Notes: generated from the letters alone by a model not told the origin. Shown: positions 45,293-55,081, counted from the stretch's first letter. The stretch is DNA of 64,000 nt from Paenibacillus silvestris (GCF_009882985.1 NZ_WTUZ01000010.1:1107881-1171880); one strand, 5' to 3'. Made by a program: numbers and translations.

Positions 45293-46588
45293 TCAAACTC
45301 TAAACATTCTAACCAAATCGTTAAGCTCATGCCCCATCTTATGCAATTCCTCCGAGGCTATAAAAATATCTTCCATGGATGCCGTCTGCTCAAGGGAGGA
45401 GGAGGCTACCAAGCTTGAGCTTGTCACAGCTTCTTTAGCAATCGATGCCAGCTCATTGACGGCTGAGGTGATTTGCGCAGCACGCGCGAATGCATCATTC
45501 GTAATTTCGCGAATTTGCCCGCTGAGTGTAGTGACTTCATTCACCGCTTCGGAGATCTGTTTAAAGGCAATGCTAGCTTCTGACATGAGTTCCATGCCTG
45601 TACTCACTTCTAGACTGCTTTGCTGCATAGTCTGAAAAGCTTGAAAGGTCTCCGCTTGAATCGATTTCACAATATTTGAGATATGATGGGCTGCTTTCTT
45701 GGAGTCGTCAGCCAGTTTCTTCACTTCATTCGCAACGACCGAAAATCCCCGCCCATGCTCCCCTGCGCGAGCCGCTTCTATGGATGCATTCAGTGCAAGT
45801 AAATGCGTCGTTTCTGAAATCCCAGTAATGATTCGCACAAAATTCCCAATTTCTTGCGTATGTATACTCAAGTTCCTGACGTTCTCTGCCGAGTCATCAC
45901 AGACAGATTGAATCGACTTGATTTGCGCCATATTTTTGTGGATAACCTCATTGCCAGCGGCCGCTTCATTCATCGCATTATGCGCAGAGGCATCGACGGT
46001 TTCGAAAAAATCAGCGATACGGTGAAGACCGCTGTTCATCTCATCAAGCGTATTCATAGTGACAGAGACACGGTCAACTTGCCGCTCCGCTCCCAGCGTG
46101 ACCTGATTCATAGAGTCACCAATCTCTTTACTTGTCTTCACCGTTTGTTCAGCTGTAAGGTTCAGCGTTTCCACGCCTGTTGTTAATTGCTGTGAGGAAG
46201 CGGATACGCGTCGTATCAAGCTTCGTAAATTACGCGCCATACGGCTCATGGCTTTGGCAGCATCTCCCAGCTCATCTCGATGACGAATTTGCACAGAGAG
46301 CTCCTCTTCCACGATATGGCCTGATGCCATATGCTCCATCCTTTCCGCTATTTGTACGGCTGGACGCGATAACACCCTCGAAGTCCATAATCCTATTCCC
46401 AGTATGCAAGCAAAAGAAGCCACAGTAACGCCTAGTGCAAAATTTACGATAGAAGAAAAACCTTCTGCTGACAGGTGCTGAACCTGAACATTTTGCGCCA
46501 AATTGTACCAAACTTGCCCAGTTACGCCTAGTAGACAAGCAGCCAATGAAAAGCTGATCATCAGCTTGGTCTGAATGGTATATCTCAT
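45293..46588 (-). CDS. Methyl-accepting chemotaxis protein without an obvious ligand-binding domain
   Basis: About 431 residues. Two membrane helices (about 8-25 and 47-66) leave only a roughly 20-residue outside loop, too short for a sensor domain. A HAMP domain (about 67-125) and a full signalling domain with the MCP hairpin tip ([40 protein letters not shown]) follow. Such receptors usually sense signals in the membrane or cytoplasm, or through a partner. Start ATG 46586-46588 with GGGAGG upstream; it follows kdpB1 by 26 bp on the same strand. The link to a P-type ATPase gene suggests sensing of membrane potential, ions or energy state. Confidence 0.9.
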   Translation of the reverse strand: MRYTIQTKLMISFSLAACLLGVTGQVWYNLAQNVQVQHLSAEGFSSIVNFALGVTVASFACILGIGLWTSRVLSRPAVQIAERMEHMASGHIVEEELSVQIRHRDELGDAAKAMSRMARNLRSLIRRVSASSQQLTTGVETLNLTAEQTVKTSKEIGDSMNQVTLGAERQVDRVSVTMNTLDEMNSGLHRIADFFETVDASAHNAMNEAAAGNEVIHKNMAQIKSIQSVCDDSAENVRNLSIHTQEIGNFVRIITGISETTHLLALNASIEAARAGEHGRGFSVVANEVKKLADDSKKAAHHISNIVKSIQAETFQAFQTMQQSSLEVSTGMELMSEASIAFKQISEAVNEVTTLSGQIREITNDAFARAAQITSAVNELASIAKEAVTSSSLVASSSLEQTASMEDIFIASEELHKMGHELNDLVRMFRV

Positions 46589-46614
46589 TTTATGCCTCCC
46601 AGCGCTCACTGTAG

Positions 46615-48633
46615 TTAGTAAAAGAGTTGCATCATCATATCAATCGCTTTGATTCCAGCGAATGGAACAAGAATCCCCCCGACACCGAATAACCAAATAT
46701 TACGAAACAGCAGCTTTTCCGCACTCATTGGCGAATATTTAACGCCTTTCACTGCCAGTGGAATTAAAATGGGGATAATGATGGCATTAAAAATTAGCGA
46801 TGAAATCACGGCTGTTTCCGGTGAATGCAGTCTCATAATATTCAGTGCTTCAATCTGCGGAATTTCAGATGACAATATGGCTGGAAGTATCGCAAAATAT
46901 TTGGCAAAATCGTTTGCAATGCTAAAAGTAGTCAGCGCGCCACGCGTAATCAACAGCTGCTTGCCGATAAAGATCACTTGGATCAGCTTCGTCGGATCCG
47001 AATCCAAATCCACCATATTCGCAGCTTCCTTCGCCGCAATGGTTCCACTGTTCATGGCCAACCCTACATCAGCTTGAGCCAGCGCTGGCGCATCATTCGT
47101 TCCATCTCCTGTCATCGCAACTAGCTTGCCTTGCGCCTGTTCTTCCTTGACGATACGAATTTTATCTTCCGGTTTGCATTCCGCGATATAGGCATCCACC
47201 CCAGCTTCTCGCGCAATGGTTTGGGCCGTTAGCTGATTATCCCCCGTACACATAACCGTTTTAATGCCCATTTTTCGCAAATCCTCAAATTTCTCTCTCA
47301 ATCCCGGTTTAATCATATCCTTCAAATAAATAATGCCTAACAATTGGTTGCCTCTGCTAACTGCCAGCGGTGTGCCGCCTTCCTTGGCAATTTCCTCGCT
47401 GATACGATACGCCTCTGGCGATCTGAGGCCACCTTGCTGTTCCATGTGCGAGACGATTTCTTCAACGGCTCCCTTATAATAAGTTTCACCGCCAACAATT
47501 AAACCGCTCATTCGGCTTTCTGCTGTAAAAGGAATAACTTTTCCCGCTCCATAGTGATCCTCACTCCAAGTGATTTTCATGCTTGCAGCCAATTCCAATA
47601 TAGATTGACCTTCTGGCGTTTCATCGAAAATGGAGGTTGCTACCGCCGCATGAATCAGTTCTTGTTCGGAAATCCCCTCTACAGGAGTAAAGCGAAATGC
47701 CTTCCGATTGCCATAGGTAATCGTGCCCGTTTTGTCCAATATGATCGTGCTCACATCACCAGCAGCTTCAACGGCTTTGCCAGACATCGCGAGTACGTTA
47801 AACCGGGTTACACGATCAATGCCCGCAATGCCGATAGCCGACAGAAGAGCACCAATTGTAGTAGGGATCAGACAGATGAGCAAAGCAACGAGCGTTGAGG
47901 TTTCTATGACAACTCCCAAATAGCCAGCCATTGGAATCATTGTGATCGTAACGATAAAAAAGATGATGGTAAGCACGACCAGAAGGGTATTCAGCGCGAC
48001 TTCATTGGGAGATCTCTGCCGTTTCGCTCCCTCTACCAAGAGAATCATCCGATCCAAAAAGGTTTCCCCTGGATCAGCTGTAATTCTCACCTTGATCCAA
48101 TCGCTGATAACCTTCGTTCCGCCGGTAACCGAGCTGAAGTCACTCTTCGCCCGTTTGACTACAGGGGCGGACTCGCCTGTGATCGCCGATTCATCAATGG
48201 CAGCCGTCCCCTCTATGATTTCGCCATCTCCAGGTACCAGATCACCATTTTCAATGAGGATCATGTCTCCCCTTCGTAATTCCGTAGAGCTGACGGTTTC
48301 CATTTCGCCATTTTTTCGAATGCGCTTCGCTTTCGAATCCATTTGCGTTTTTTTCAAATGATCCGCATGCGCCTTGCCTCGTCCTTCTGCCAGAGCTTCC
48401 GCAAAATTAGCAAACAAAATGGTGAAAAGCAGGATGAAAAAGATAACAAGATTATGCAGTTCCCTTCCCTCAGCACCGAAAGTACTCGGGAAAAGAATCA
48501 TGAACAAGATCAAGAAAGCTCCTGCCTCTACGACAAACATAACAGGACTTTTTATCATCATAATCGGATTTAATTTCAACACAGCCTCTAGCAGCGCTTT
48601 AAGCATAATGGGACTTTTTCTTGGACTTAACAT
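46615..48633 (-). CDS. kdpB: KdpB-like P-type ATPase, copy 1 (no kdpA or kdpC beside it)
   Basis: 672 residues, the usual KdpB length. Phosphorylation motif DKTGTIT with D300, TGES at 152-155, [23 protein letters not shown] hinge and [27 protein letters not shown] is a KdpB-specific block after TM2. In the normal Kdp complex KdpB supplies energy for K+ movement through KdpA, with KdpC and KdpF as accessories. Here kdpF precedes it directly where kdpA should stand, and a chemoreceptor follows where kdpC should stand. Catalytic residues appear intact. ATG 48631-48633 with GGAGG upstream. Either KdpA/C are encoded elsewhere or the pump has another role. Confidence 0.93.
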   Translation of the reverse strand: MLSPRKSPIMLKALLEAVLKLNPIMMIKSPVMFVVEAGAFLILFMILFPSTFGAEGRELHNLVIFFILLFTILFANFAEALAEGRGKAHADHLKKTQMDSKAKRIRKNGEMETVSSTELRRGDMILIENGDLVPGDGEIIEGTAAIDESAITGESAPVVKRAKSDFSSVTGGTKVISDWIKVRITADPGETFLDRMILLVEGAKRQRSPNEVALNTLLVVLTIIFFIVTITMIPMAGYLGVVIETSTLVALLICLIPTTIGALLSAIGIAGIDRVTRFNVLAMSGKAVEAAGDVSTIILDKTGTITYGNRKAFRFTPVEGISEQELIHAAVATSIFDETPEGQSILELAASMKITWSEDHYGAGKVIPFTAESRMSGLIVGGETYYKGAVEEIVSHMEQQGGLRSPEAYRISEEIAKEGGTPLAVSRGNQLLGIIYLKDMIKPGLREKFEDLRKMGIKTVMCTGDNQLTAQTIAREAGVDAYIAECKPEDKIRIVKEEQAQGKLVAMTGDGTNDAPALAQADVGLAMNSGTIAAKEAANMVDLDSDPTKLIQVIFIGKQLLITRGALTTFSIANDFAKYFAILPAILSSEIPQIEALNIMRLHSPETAVISSLIFNAIIIPILIPLAVKGVKYSPMSAEKLLFRNIWLFGVGGILVPFAGIKAIDMMMQLFY

Positions 48634-48680
48634 GACTTCAAAAACCTCCAGTGAACTAAAACTTTACGAATTCTTAGCTG

Positions 48681-48758
48681 TTAGAACTGTTCAATGTTCA
48701 GCAGCACATAAGCCAGGTACAGCAGCATCGCTACCGTTAATACACAAATAATCACCAC
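48681..48758 (-). CDS. kdpF: KdpF-type single-helix peptide
   Basis: 25 residues: VVIICVLTVAMLLYLAYVLL then NIEQF and stop TAA. This closely follows the KdpF pattern, one hydrophobic helix ending in YALLxPEKF. GTG at 48756-48758 or the next GTG is the start; AGGAG is 12 bases upstream and an in-frame TGA stands four codons before. It lies 30 bp after the GGDEF-EAL gene and 47 bp before kdpB1. KdpF stabilises the KdpFABC complex, so its presence shows that this is a derived kdp operon from which kdpA is missing. Confidence 0.88.
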   Translation of the reverse strand: MVIICVLTVAMLLYLAYVLLNIEQF

Positions 48759-48788
48759 GATGAAGTCTCACTCCTTTTGCAAGTAAAT

Positions 48789-51068
48789 TTATGAAACACC
48801 TTGAATACTAGCCAAACGCCCCGTCATGTCCTCCTTAAGAAGCGGCTTGCTAAAGAAATAGCCTTGCATTTCATGGCAGCCTTTATTTTTCAGAAACTCA
48901 AACTGCACTTCCGTCTCTACGCCTTCCGCAATAACTTCGAGATTCAAGCTTTGAGCCATGGCGATAATCGATGCTGCAATTGTCGTTTCACCCTGGGTAG
49001 AGGTGATGTCATTGACAAAGGATCTATCAATCTTAAGTCGATCGATCGGAAAACTTCGAAGGTAACTCAGTGAAGAATAGCCTGTACCGAAGTCGTCAAT
49101 AGACACTTGAATCCCCAGCTTCTTCAGTTCCTCCAGAGTCCCAATGACTTGTTTCGCATTTTGCATAGCGACACTCTCTGTGATCTCCAGCTCCAAATAA
49201 GCTGGGTGAAGACCTGTTTCGTGCAAGATATCAGCGACAACCTGGACAATATTCGCTTGCTTGAATTGATAAGCTGAGAGATTGACGGCTACCCGCATAG
49301 GAGCGAATCCCGCATCTTGCCAAGCTTTATTTTGCTGACAAGCTGTCCGTAGCACCCATTCGCCAAGGGGAATAATAATACCCGTTTCCTCTGCGAGCGG
49401 GATGAATTCGGTCGGCGACACCAGACCTCTCTTCGGATGAAGCCACCGAACAAGCGCCTCGACACCTGTAATCTGACCCGTCTCGAACTGCAGTTGAGGT
49501 TGGTACATCAGCAGCAATTCATTACGCTCCACTGCTTTACGGAGCTCCTGCTCAATCGTGTGCCTCTCAGAAGCTTGGACACTCATCGTCGGTGTGAAAA
49601 ATTCATATTGATTGCGGTGACTTTCCTTAGCCCGATACATGGCCGAGTCCGCATTCATCATCAACGTTTTGGCATCCTGTCCATCATTTGGATACAAGCT
49701 AATACCAATACTCGTTGTAACCGAACATTCAAGACCTTCAATAACAATCGGACGATTAATCGCCTCTATAATTTCTTTGACAATGAAAAGAATAAAGCTC
49801 TCCTGTTTGAGGACTGGCAGCAAAATCGTAAACTCGTCTCCACCCATTCGTGCTATAGTGCCATGATGACCAACTGAGCTTAATAGACGTTTGGCTATCG
49901 TTTGCAGCAGCGTGTCGCCAAAGGCATGGCCCAAAGAATCATTGATATATTTGAATCGATTTAAATCCAGAAACAACACGGCAAGCTTATGTCTCCCGCG
50001 CTCCGCCTGCTCCAAGCTCTTGGTCAGGTGATCCGTAAACAAACGACGATTCGGCAGATCGGTGAGCGCATCATGGTAGGCCATATGATTGATCGTTTCC
50101 TCAGCTTGCTTATGTTCTGTAATATCTTTGCCAATCGCAAATACACCGACCACTTGGCTGTCGACGATGATTGGAACAAATCGAATGTGCAAATCGACTG
50201 GAAAACCCCGTTTATGAGCGATAGAAATTTCGAAACTAGCGGATAGCCCTTTTTTAGCTAGCATAAAGGGTCTTACATAAGTAGATCTTGGCCGTACACT
50301 CAGGAGATGCGTGCAGGAAGTGCCAACTAGTTGATTCGCCGAATATCCCGTTATTTTCTCCGTTGCCGGATTAATAGCTGTAACCAGACCATTTAACTCA
50401 AATGAACAAACGAGATCGGGATTATGATCAACCAAAGATTTATACCGAAATCTACTTTCCTCTAACATTCTCTCCGAATCTTTGCGGTCGCTAATATCTC
50501 GAATAATCCCCCGGAAGCCTGTCGGCGCCGAGTCTTGTGCATCCAGGATTAGGACAATGGAGGCTTCCACACATTTACGTGTGCCATCCTCGCGAATAAC
50601 CTCCCATTCCACACAATTGACAGCCGTTCCGGTATGCGCTACCCATTGATAAGCCTGTTTCAGTTTTTTGGCATCTTCCGCACTCATGAAATCCGCAATT
50701 TGACAGCCTAACAATTCCTTCTCTACCTTGCCTAGCAGCTCTACGAGCGAATGATTAAAGACTAAGAAGCTGCCAGTCATCGTAATTTCATAATAGCCGT
50801 CTTGAATACTTTCCAAGGTTGAACGTATTTTCTGTTCCTCTCGTTTCAGCTGTAATGTCTCTATCTGGTTAACCTTCGCTATATTACGCTGAATCATCAT
50901 GTACAGCAGGTAGGCCGTTACAATGATCATCAAGCTGAAAGATAGATAAGAAGCCCCCATTTTATTGGCAATTTGCAGCAGGCAAGCGAGCAGTACATAC
51001 ATAGATACGATGCGAAAAGAAGTCTTTTTTCCTTCTTCTTTTTTTCTGATGTCTAGTAGCTTATCCAT
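48789..51068 (-). CDS. Membrane-bound PAS-PAS-GGDEF-EAL protein (c-di-GMP synthesis and breakdown)
   Basis: 759 residues. Two N-terminal membrane helices (about 20-37 and 41-60), two PAS domains (about 80-195 and 205-325), a GGDEF domain (about 335-490) with intact MGGDEF, and an EAL domain (about 505-750) with GVEALVRW, DDFGTGYSSL and IAEGVET motifs. Both catalytic sites seem complete, so it could make or degrade c-di-GMP depending on the PAS input. ATG 51066-51068 with GGAG nine bases upstream; 17 bp after the kdpB2 stop. Sandwiched between two kdpB genes in the same orientation, which strongly suggests that it is part of the same transcription unit. Confidence 0.95.
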   Translation of the reverse strand: MDKLLDIRKKEEGKKTSFRIVSMYVLLACLLQIANKMGASYLSFSLMIIVTAYLLYMMIQRNIAKVNQIETLQLKREEQKIRSTLESIQDGYYEITMTGSFLVFNHSLVELLGKVEKELLGCQIADFMSAEDAKKLKQAYQWVAHTGTAVNCVEWEVIREDGTRKCVEASIVLILDAQDSAPTGFRGIIRDISDRKDSERMLEESRFRYKSLVDHNPDLVCSFELNGLVTAINPATEKITGYSANQLVGTSCTHLLSVRPRSTYVRPFMLAKKGLSASFEISIAHKRGFPVDLHIRFVPIIVDSQVVGVFAIGKDITEHKQAEETINHMAYHDALTDLPNRRLFTDHLTKSLEQAERGRHKLAVLFLDLNRFKYINDSLGHAFGDTLLQTIAKRLLSSVGHHGTIARMGGDEFTILLPVLKQESFILFIVKEIIEAINRPIVIEGLECSVTTSIGISLYPNDGQDAKTLMMNADSAMYRAKESHRNQYEFFTPTMSVQASERHTIEQELRKAVERNELLLMYQPQLQFETGQITGVEALVRWLHPKRGLVSPTEFIPLAEETGIIIPLGEWVLRTACQQNKAWQDAGFAPMRVAVNLSAYQFKQANIVQVVADILHETGLHPAYLELEITESVAMQNAKQVIGTLEELKKLGIQVSIDDFGTGYSSLSYLRSFPIDRLKIDRSFVNDITSTQGETTIAASIIAMAQSLNLEVIAEGVETEVQFEFLKNKGCHEMQGYFFSKPLLKEDMTGRLASIQGVS

Positions 51069-51085
51069 CCTTATGTACTCCAGTC

Positions 51086-53122
51086 TTATAGTTGTTCAAA
51101 GAAAATATGCAGGAGAAAATCGATAATCTTAATCCCCAGGAAGGGTAAAATGATGCCCCCGGCGCCATAGATGACTAAATTCCGACTAAGCAGTTGATTC
51201 GCGCTCATGGGCTTGTAGGAAACACCTTTCAAGGCAACAGGGATCAAGACCGGAATGATAATTGCGTTAAAGATGAGCGCGGAAAGTACGGCACTCGTTG
51301 GTGATTGCAAATGCATAATATTAAAAACCTGCAGCTCCGGGAGATCCCCTGCAAACATCGCAGGTATGATTGCAAAATACTTGGAGAAATCATTCGCAAT
51401 GCTGAACGTGGTCACGGCTCCACGTGTAATAAGCAGCTGTTTGCCAATCGAAATCACATCCAGGATCTTCGTTGGATCCGAATCCAGATCGACCATATTG
51501 GCTGCCTCTTTGGCGACTGATGTTCCGCTGCTCATCGCAATACCTACATCCGCTTGAGCCAAAGCTGGAGCGTCGTTAACCCCATCGCCCGTCATGGCGA
51601 CAAGCTTCCCTTCGCTTTGCTCCTCCCGGACAATCCGTAATTTATCCTCCGGTTTACTTTCGGCATAATAGGTATCAACGCCAACCTCTTTCGCAATAGT
51701 TGCAGCCGTCAGCGGATTATCCCCTGTACACATGATCGTTCGAATCCCCATCTGCTGCAGAAATTGCAATCGTTCGCGAATGCCCGGCTTGATCGTATCT
51801 TTCAAGTAAATAAGCCCAAGTATGTAATTATCCTTGCTTACGGCAAGTGGTGTCCCGCCTTCTCGCGCAATAAAAGCATTGATTTCCTCGAGCTCCTCAG
51901 GAATATGGCCGCCCCTGACAGTGACATAACTGCAAATTGCACTAACCGCCCCTTTTCGAAAAAAGCTGCCATTCAAGTTTAACCCGCTCATCCGCTCTTC
52001 AGCTGCGAAGGAAATCACTTCACCCTGATAGGCTCTGAGATCGCCCGTTATATGATGCCGCTTGGCCAGATCTACGATAGATCGCCCTTCCTGTGTGTCA
52101 TCAAACAAAGAAGTAAGCACCGCTGCTTCCATTAGCTGCTCCTGAGATGCGCCGGCAACGGGATAAAAGGCGCAAGCCATCCGGTTACCGAAAGTGATCG
52201 TTCCCGTCTTGTCCAGAATGACGGTATTAATATCACCAGCCGCCTCAACGGCTTTCCCCGATTTCGCCAATATGTTGATGCGGGTGACACGGTCAATGCC
52301 CGAGATGCCAATGGCGGACAGCAATCCTCCGATTGTCGTTGGGATTAGACATACGAGAAGGACAATTAACGTAGACACCTCCAGATGAACACCCACAAAT
52401 GCAGCCAATGGATACAAGGTAACCACGACGATTAAGAAGATCAGCGTTAACACCGTCAGCAATGTCGTCAATGCGATTTCGTTCGGTGATTTCTGCCGCC
52501 TCGCCCCTACCACCATCTGGACCATCCGATCCAGGAAGGAGTGACCAGGGTCGACGGTAATCTCAACTTTAATCCAATCACTAACCACGATGGTTCCGCC
52601 AATTACAGCACTATATTCACTATTCGCCTCTCTAATAACGACAGCCGACTCCCCATTAACCGAAGATTCGTCGATCGCAGCGATGCCTTCCACTATTTTG
52701 CCGTCTCCGGGAATATAATCACCCATTTCGACTAGCACAAGATCACCTTTGCGCAGTTCCGTTCCGGCAACCACCTGGATAAGGCCATCTTGGGATAGCC
52801 GTTTGGCCTTTAATTCCTTTCTTGTTTTGATCAAACTATCCGCGTGCGCCTTACCTCTCCCCTCCGCTAAGGCCTCAGCAAAATTCGCAAATAATATCGT
52901 AAACAAAAGAATGAAAAATACCGTGATGTTAAAGGACATTTGATTCTCGGAGTGAAAATAGTGCGGAAATACAATGAGTAAACCAATGACGAAGGTAGCT
53001 GTTTCCAGTACGAATAGCACTGGATTCTTGATCATCACTTTTGGATTCAACTTCAAAAAAGGTTCTACAAGGGCTCTAACGACCATTTTCGAATGAAATA
53101 AATGCTTCAACCTTTGATTCAT
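51086..53122 (-). CDS. kdpB: KdpB-like P-type ATPase, copy 2 (first gene of the operon)
   Basis: About 678 residues. [10 protein letters not shown] with the phosphorylated Asp at about 304 and [23 protein letters not shown] are intact. The actuator loop reads NGES rather than TGES (about 156-159). The block [18 protein letters not shown] matches KdpB and is identical in copy 1. The two copies are clearly paralogous along the whole length but have diverged considerably. Start at ATG 53120-53122 with GGGTGG six bases upstream; the open frame goes on to 53167 but through a terminator hairpin. No kdpA or kdpC gene follows. The operon leader carries an attenuator-like structure. Confidence 0.92.
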   Translation of the reverse strand: MNQRLKHLFHSKMVVRALVEPFLKLNPKVMIKNPVLFVLETATFVIGLLIVFPHYFHSENQMSFNITVFFILLFTILFANFAEALAEGRGKAHADSLIKTRKELKAKRLSQDGLIQVVAGTELRKGDLVLVEMGDYIPGDGKIVEGIAAIDESSVNGESAVVIREANSEYSAVIGGTIVVSDWIKVEITVDPGHSFLDRMVQMVVGARRQKSPNEIALTTLLTVLTLIFLIVVVTLYPLAAFVGVHLEVSTLIVLLVCLIPTTIGGLLSAIGISGIDRVTRINILAKSGKAVEAAGDINTVILDKTGTITFGNRMACAFYPVAGASQEQLMEAAVLTSLFDDTQEGRSIVDLAKRHHITGDLRAYQGEVISFAAEERMSGLNLNGSFFRKGAVSAICSYVTVRGGHIPEELEEINAFIAREGGTPLAVSKDNYILGLIYLKDTIKPGIRERLQFLQQMGIRTIMCTGDNPLTAATIAKEVGVDTYYAESKPEDKLRIVREEQSEGKLVAMTGDGVNDAPALAQADVGIAMSSGTSVAKEAANMVDLDSDPTKILDVISIGKQLLITRGAVTTFSIANDFSKYFAIIPAMFAGDLPELQVFNIMHLQSPTSAVLSALIFNAIIIPVLIPVALKGVSYKPMSANQLLSRNLVIYGAGGIILPFLGIKIIDFLLHIFFEQL

Positions 53123-53164
53123 GCGGACCCACCCTAGGAAGAGACTCCTCAAATTTTTGAACAG

Positions 53165-53208
53165 CAAAAAGAAGCCTAAGAGCAGAGAATCTCTACGCTC
53201 GAGCTTCT
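53165..53208 (-). terminator. Intrinsic terminator in the 5' leader of the kdpB2 operon (attenuator candidate)
   Basis: On the minus strand AGAAGC (53208-53203), GAGC, AGAGA, then TCTCT, GCTC and GCTTCT (53175-53170) make a three-step nested stem, followed by five Ts. It lies only 43 bp before the start codon. There is no minus-strand gene upstream within the 447-bp divergent gap, so the terminator can only act on the operon's own leader transcript. Its presence implies conditional read-through. Confidence 0.75.
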
Positions 53209-53212
53209 AAGC

Positions 53213-53257
53213 AGCGTTTGGAACTTCATGTGAAGTTCTTGGAACGAATGTTACGCT
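53213..53257 (-). promoter_or_regulatory. Structured leader RNA upstream of the attenuator
   Basis: ACGCT (53253-53257) can pair with AGCGT (53213-53217) around an inner perfect hairpin GAACTTCA-TG-TGAAGTTC (53221-53238). It lies immediately before the terminator. It could be a riboswitch-like or protein-binding element that controls termination. It does not match the ydaO (c-di-AMP), GEMM (c-di-GMP) or M-box patterns I know. Confidence 0.45.
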
Positions 53258-53351
53258 TTTTAGCAATCTTTGTAAAACACGGTTGTCGCACGCTATTCAG
53301 GCTTTTTGACGTATTTCGCATATGAAAACGCGTCCAATTAGTAGACACTTT

Positions 53352-53368
53352 CATTTTCTATGAAAATG
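53352..53368. promoter_or_regulatory. Inverted repeat in the kdpB2/corA divergent region
   Basis: CATTTTC and GAAAATG separated by TAT form a perfect 7-bp inverted repeat. It lies about 230 bp from kdpB2 and about 200 bp from the small ORF before the corA-like gene. A transcription factor controlling both genes could bind here; no known consensus is matched. Confidence 0.4.
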
Positions 53369-53569
53369 CTTTGGTTTTCTTCCGTTTTTCACAAATTTCA
53401 GTGAATCTGAACCCGAACCTTATTGGATTGAAAATCAGACGAATTTCATTTTTACTTTATTTTTATACGTTTGCTATGGATTTTTTACCTCATCTTTATA
53501 GGAATCTGCGTTACAATTATTCAGTGAATTAGGCATTTCATTCATCCCATGAAAGGAGTTGAACGTTTA

Positions 53570-53695
53570 ATGCGAAGTCGAAGTTGCAGCGAACCTGAAC
53601 CCAAACATCATCACAGGGAAGTCATGCATCTATCTGATCAGGAGAGACTGATTACGGTTAAACATCAACTCTTTTACGAATGGGTTCATGAATGA
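53570..53695 (+). CDS. Small leader ORF upstream of the corA-like gene
   Basis: 41 residues, MRSRSCSEPEPKHHHREVMH at the start. It has a good AAAGGAG ribosome site 11 bases upstream and ends 25 bp before the corA-like start codon at 53721, overlapping that gene's upstream open frame. The Glu-Pro-Glu-Pro and triple-His stretch is unusual. It resembles, in position and proline content, leader peptides such as mgtL and corL that regulate Mg2+ transporter genes in Salmonella. No homologue is recalled, and it may simply be an untranslated leader. Confidence 0.45.
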   Translation: MRSRSCSEPEPKHHHREVMHLSDQERLITVKHQLFYEWVHE

Positions 53696-53720
53696 CTTCC
53701 TCATCAGAGGAGGCTATCTT

Positions 53721-54659
53721 ATGTACAACATCTATTCCAACAATGAAAACGGCATGCTATTTAAAAATAATCAGATCGGTTATGGGTGTTGGATTCATAT
53801 GGTCGCTCCAAGCGGGCAAGAAATGACGCATGTTGCTCATACACTTGGTATTCCAATTGATTTCATTAAAGCTCCTTTGGATGGAGAAGAACGTGCGAGA
53901 ATTGAAAAAGAAAATAAGCATACACTAATTATGATTGATATGCCTAACATCACCAAAAACGAGAAAAATCAACTTATTTATGAGACTGTCCCACTAGGCA
54001 TCATCCTAACTGGCGATTGCATTGTTATGGTCTGTTCAACCGAACATCCGATCATGAATCAATTTATTCATAAAAAAGTGAAGCATTTCTACACGAATAA
54101 AAAAACAAATTTTTCACTTCAAGTCCTGTATGTAATCACCCTGCTTTACTTGAGATATCTGAAGCAGATTAGCAAAATGATGAATGAAATTGAGAATGAA
54201 TTGCTCCAATCCAAGAAAAATAAAGAGCTTTTTTCATTGCTAAATTTAGAGAAAAGCTTAATTTACTTTACAACTTCACTGAAATCTAACCATATGGTTA
54301 TGCAAAAAATGCTTCGCCATCACTTCTTGAAAATTGGGGAAGACGATCGCGAGTTATTGGAAGATGTGATGCTTGAGAATCAGCAAGCCATTGAATTGGC
54401 TGAAACCTACAGCACAATTTTGAGCAGCATGATGAATGCTTTCGCTTCCGTTACTTCCAATAATTTGAATGTTGTGATCAAATTTCTGACATCTGTGACG
54501 ATCATATTATCATTGCCAATGATTGTTGCTAGTTTCTATGGGATGAATGTAGCGATTCCCTATCAGGCAGGTCCTCATGCCTTCTTGGTTGCTATCCTGA
54601 TTTCGATCCTTCTTTCTGGTACAACGGCTTTTATTTTTTGGAAGAAACGGGTTTTTTGA
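53721..54659 (+). CDS. CorA-family divalent cation transporter
   Basis: About 312 residues. A large cytoplasmic N-terminal funnel domain is followed by two C-terminal membrane helices. The first ends in the family signature YGMNV (GMN motif, about residue 275). The helical part before it contains the long stalk helix. ATG 53721 has GAGGAGG seven bases upstream; ATG 53688 lacks such a site and overlaps the small ORF. CorA proteins move Mg2+ or other divalent ions down the membrane potential. It is divergent from the kdpB operon, so cation homeostasis is a common theme. Confidence 0.92.
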   Translation: MYNIYSNNENGMLFKNNQIGYGCWIHMVAPSGQEMTHVAHTLGIPIDFIKAPLDGEERARIEKENKHTLIMIDMPNITKNEKNQLIYETVPLGIILTGDCIVMVCSTEHPIMNQFIHKKVKHFYTNKKTNFSLQVLYVITLLYLRYLKQISKMMNEIENELLQSKKNKELFSLLNLEKSLIYFTTSLKSNHMVMQKMLRHHFLKIGEDDRELLEDVMLENQQAIELAETYSTILSSMMNAFASVTSNNLNVVIKFLTSVTIILSLPMIVASFYGMNVAIPYQAGPHAFLVAILISILLSGTTAFIFWKKRVF

Positions 54660-54684
54660 ATGAAGTAGAGAAAACCCAGCCATG

Positions 54685-54727
54685 GGCTGTCCCCAAAGTC
54701 ATTTAATGACCGAGAGGCAGCCTTTTT
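54685..54727 (+). terminator. Terminator of the corA-like gene, formed by the end of repeat copy C
   Basis: GGCTGTC at 54685 pairs with GGCAGCC near 54716-54722, around the inner stem GTCAT-TTA-ATGAC. Seven Ts follow at 54722-54728. It begins 25 bp after the stop codon. Confidence 0.75.
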
Positions 54728-54965
54728 TTGCACTTTTGGGAGCGCCTCTTCAGATGAACTGGAAATACTACCGCTAAATCGCCCAATAACACAGCTCAGA
54801 CATGAATAAATCGAATTTCTCCAGTTAATGCAGGCGATTGAGCTTGAAACAGGGTCAAGACAAGTGAATTAACGAGATTTTTTCCAGTTATTACGTTTTT
54901 ATAGCAAGGACTAGCTTGAAATAAAGGGAGTTTTTCCCGCTATTCGACCAGGGACAGCCTCTTGT
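54685..54965 (+). repeat. Dispersed non-coding repeat, family 1, copy C (inverted)
   Basis: About 281 bp. Its reverse complement matches copies A and B, including GAATAGCGGGAAAAACTCCC, CTGGAAAAAATC, TAACTGGAGAAATTC and AGCGGTAGTATTTCC. The end next to the corA-like gene forms GGCTGTCCC/GGCAGCC around GTCATTTAATGAC, followed by seven Ts on the plus strand, so it is in the terminator position of that gene. It fills most of the 54660-55081 gap. Confidence 0.85.
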
Positions 54966-55006
54966 AGCGGCGCCATGACAGCGGAGAAGCTAGACGCTAG
55001 TTTTTC

Positions 55007-55015
55007 TGCTATAAT
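55007..55015 (+). promoter_or_regulatory. Extended -10 promoter of the Rrf2-type gene
   Basis: TGCTATAAT is an extended -10 element (TGN followed by TATAAT). It lies 67 bp before the start codon. The -35 region is poor, as is usual for extended -10 promoters. Confidence 0.55.
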
Positions 55016-55081
55016 GGGGTAAATGTGTCGAGTAGAAAGAAACCTCATACTTTCATTATGACACCTTGTGGGGTGATATTC

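Noticed and set aside
48634-48680. A decayed kdpA between kdpF and kdpB1
   Set aside because: The gap is only 47 bp and holds the kdpB1 ribosome site. No remnant of a gene of about 560 codons is possible here.
53123-53135. AGGGTGGGTCCGC just before the kdpB2 start looks like a T-box sequence
   Set aside because: In a T-box leader this sequence precedes the terminator and pairs with it. Here it lies downstream of the terminator and no specifier loop is seen. It is better read as the ribosome binding site.
53168-53569. ydaO (c-di-AMP), GEMM (c-di-GMP) or M-box riboswitch in the kdpB/corA divergent gap
   Set aside because: The conserved core motifs that I know for these classes were not found on either strand.
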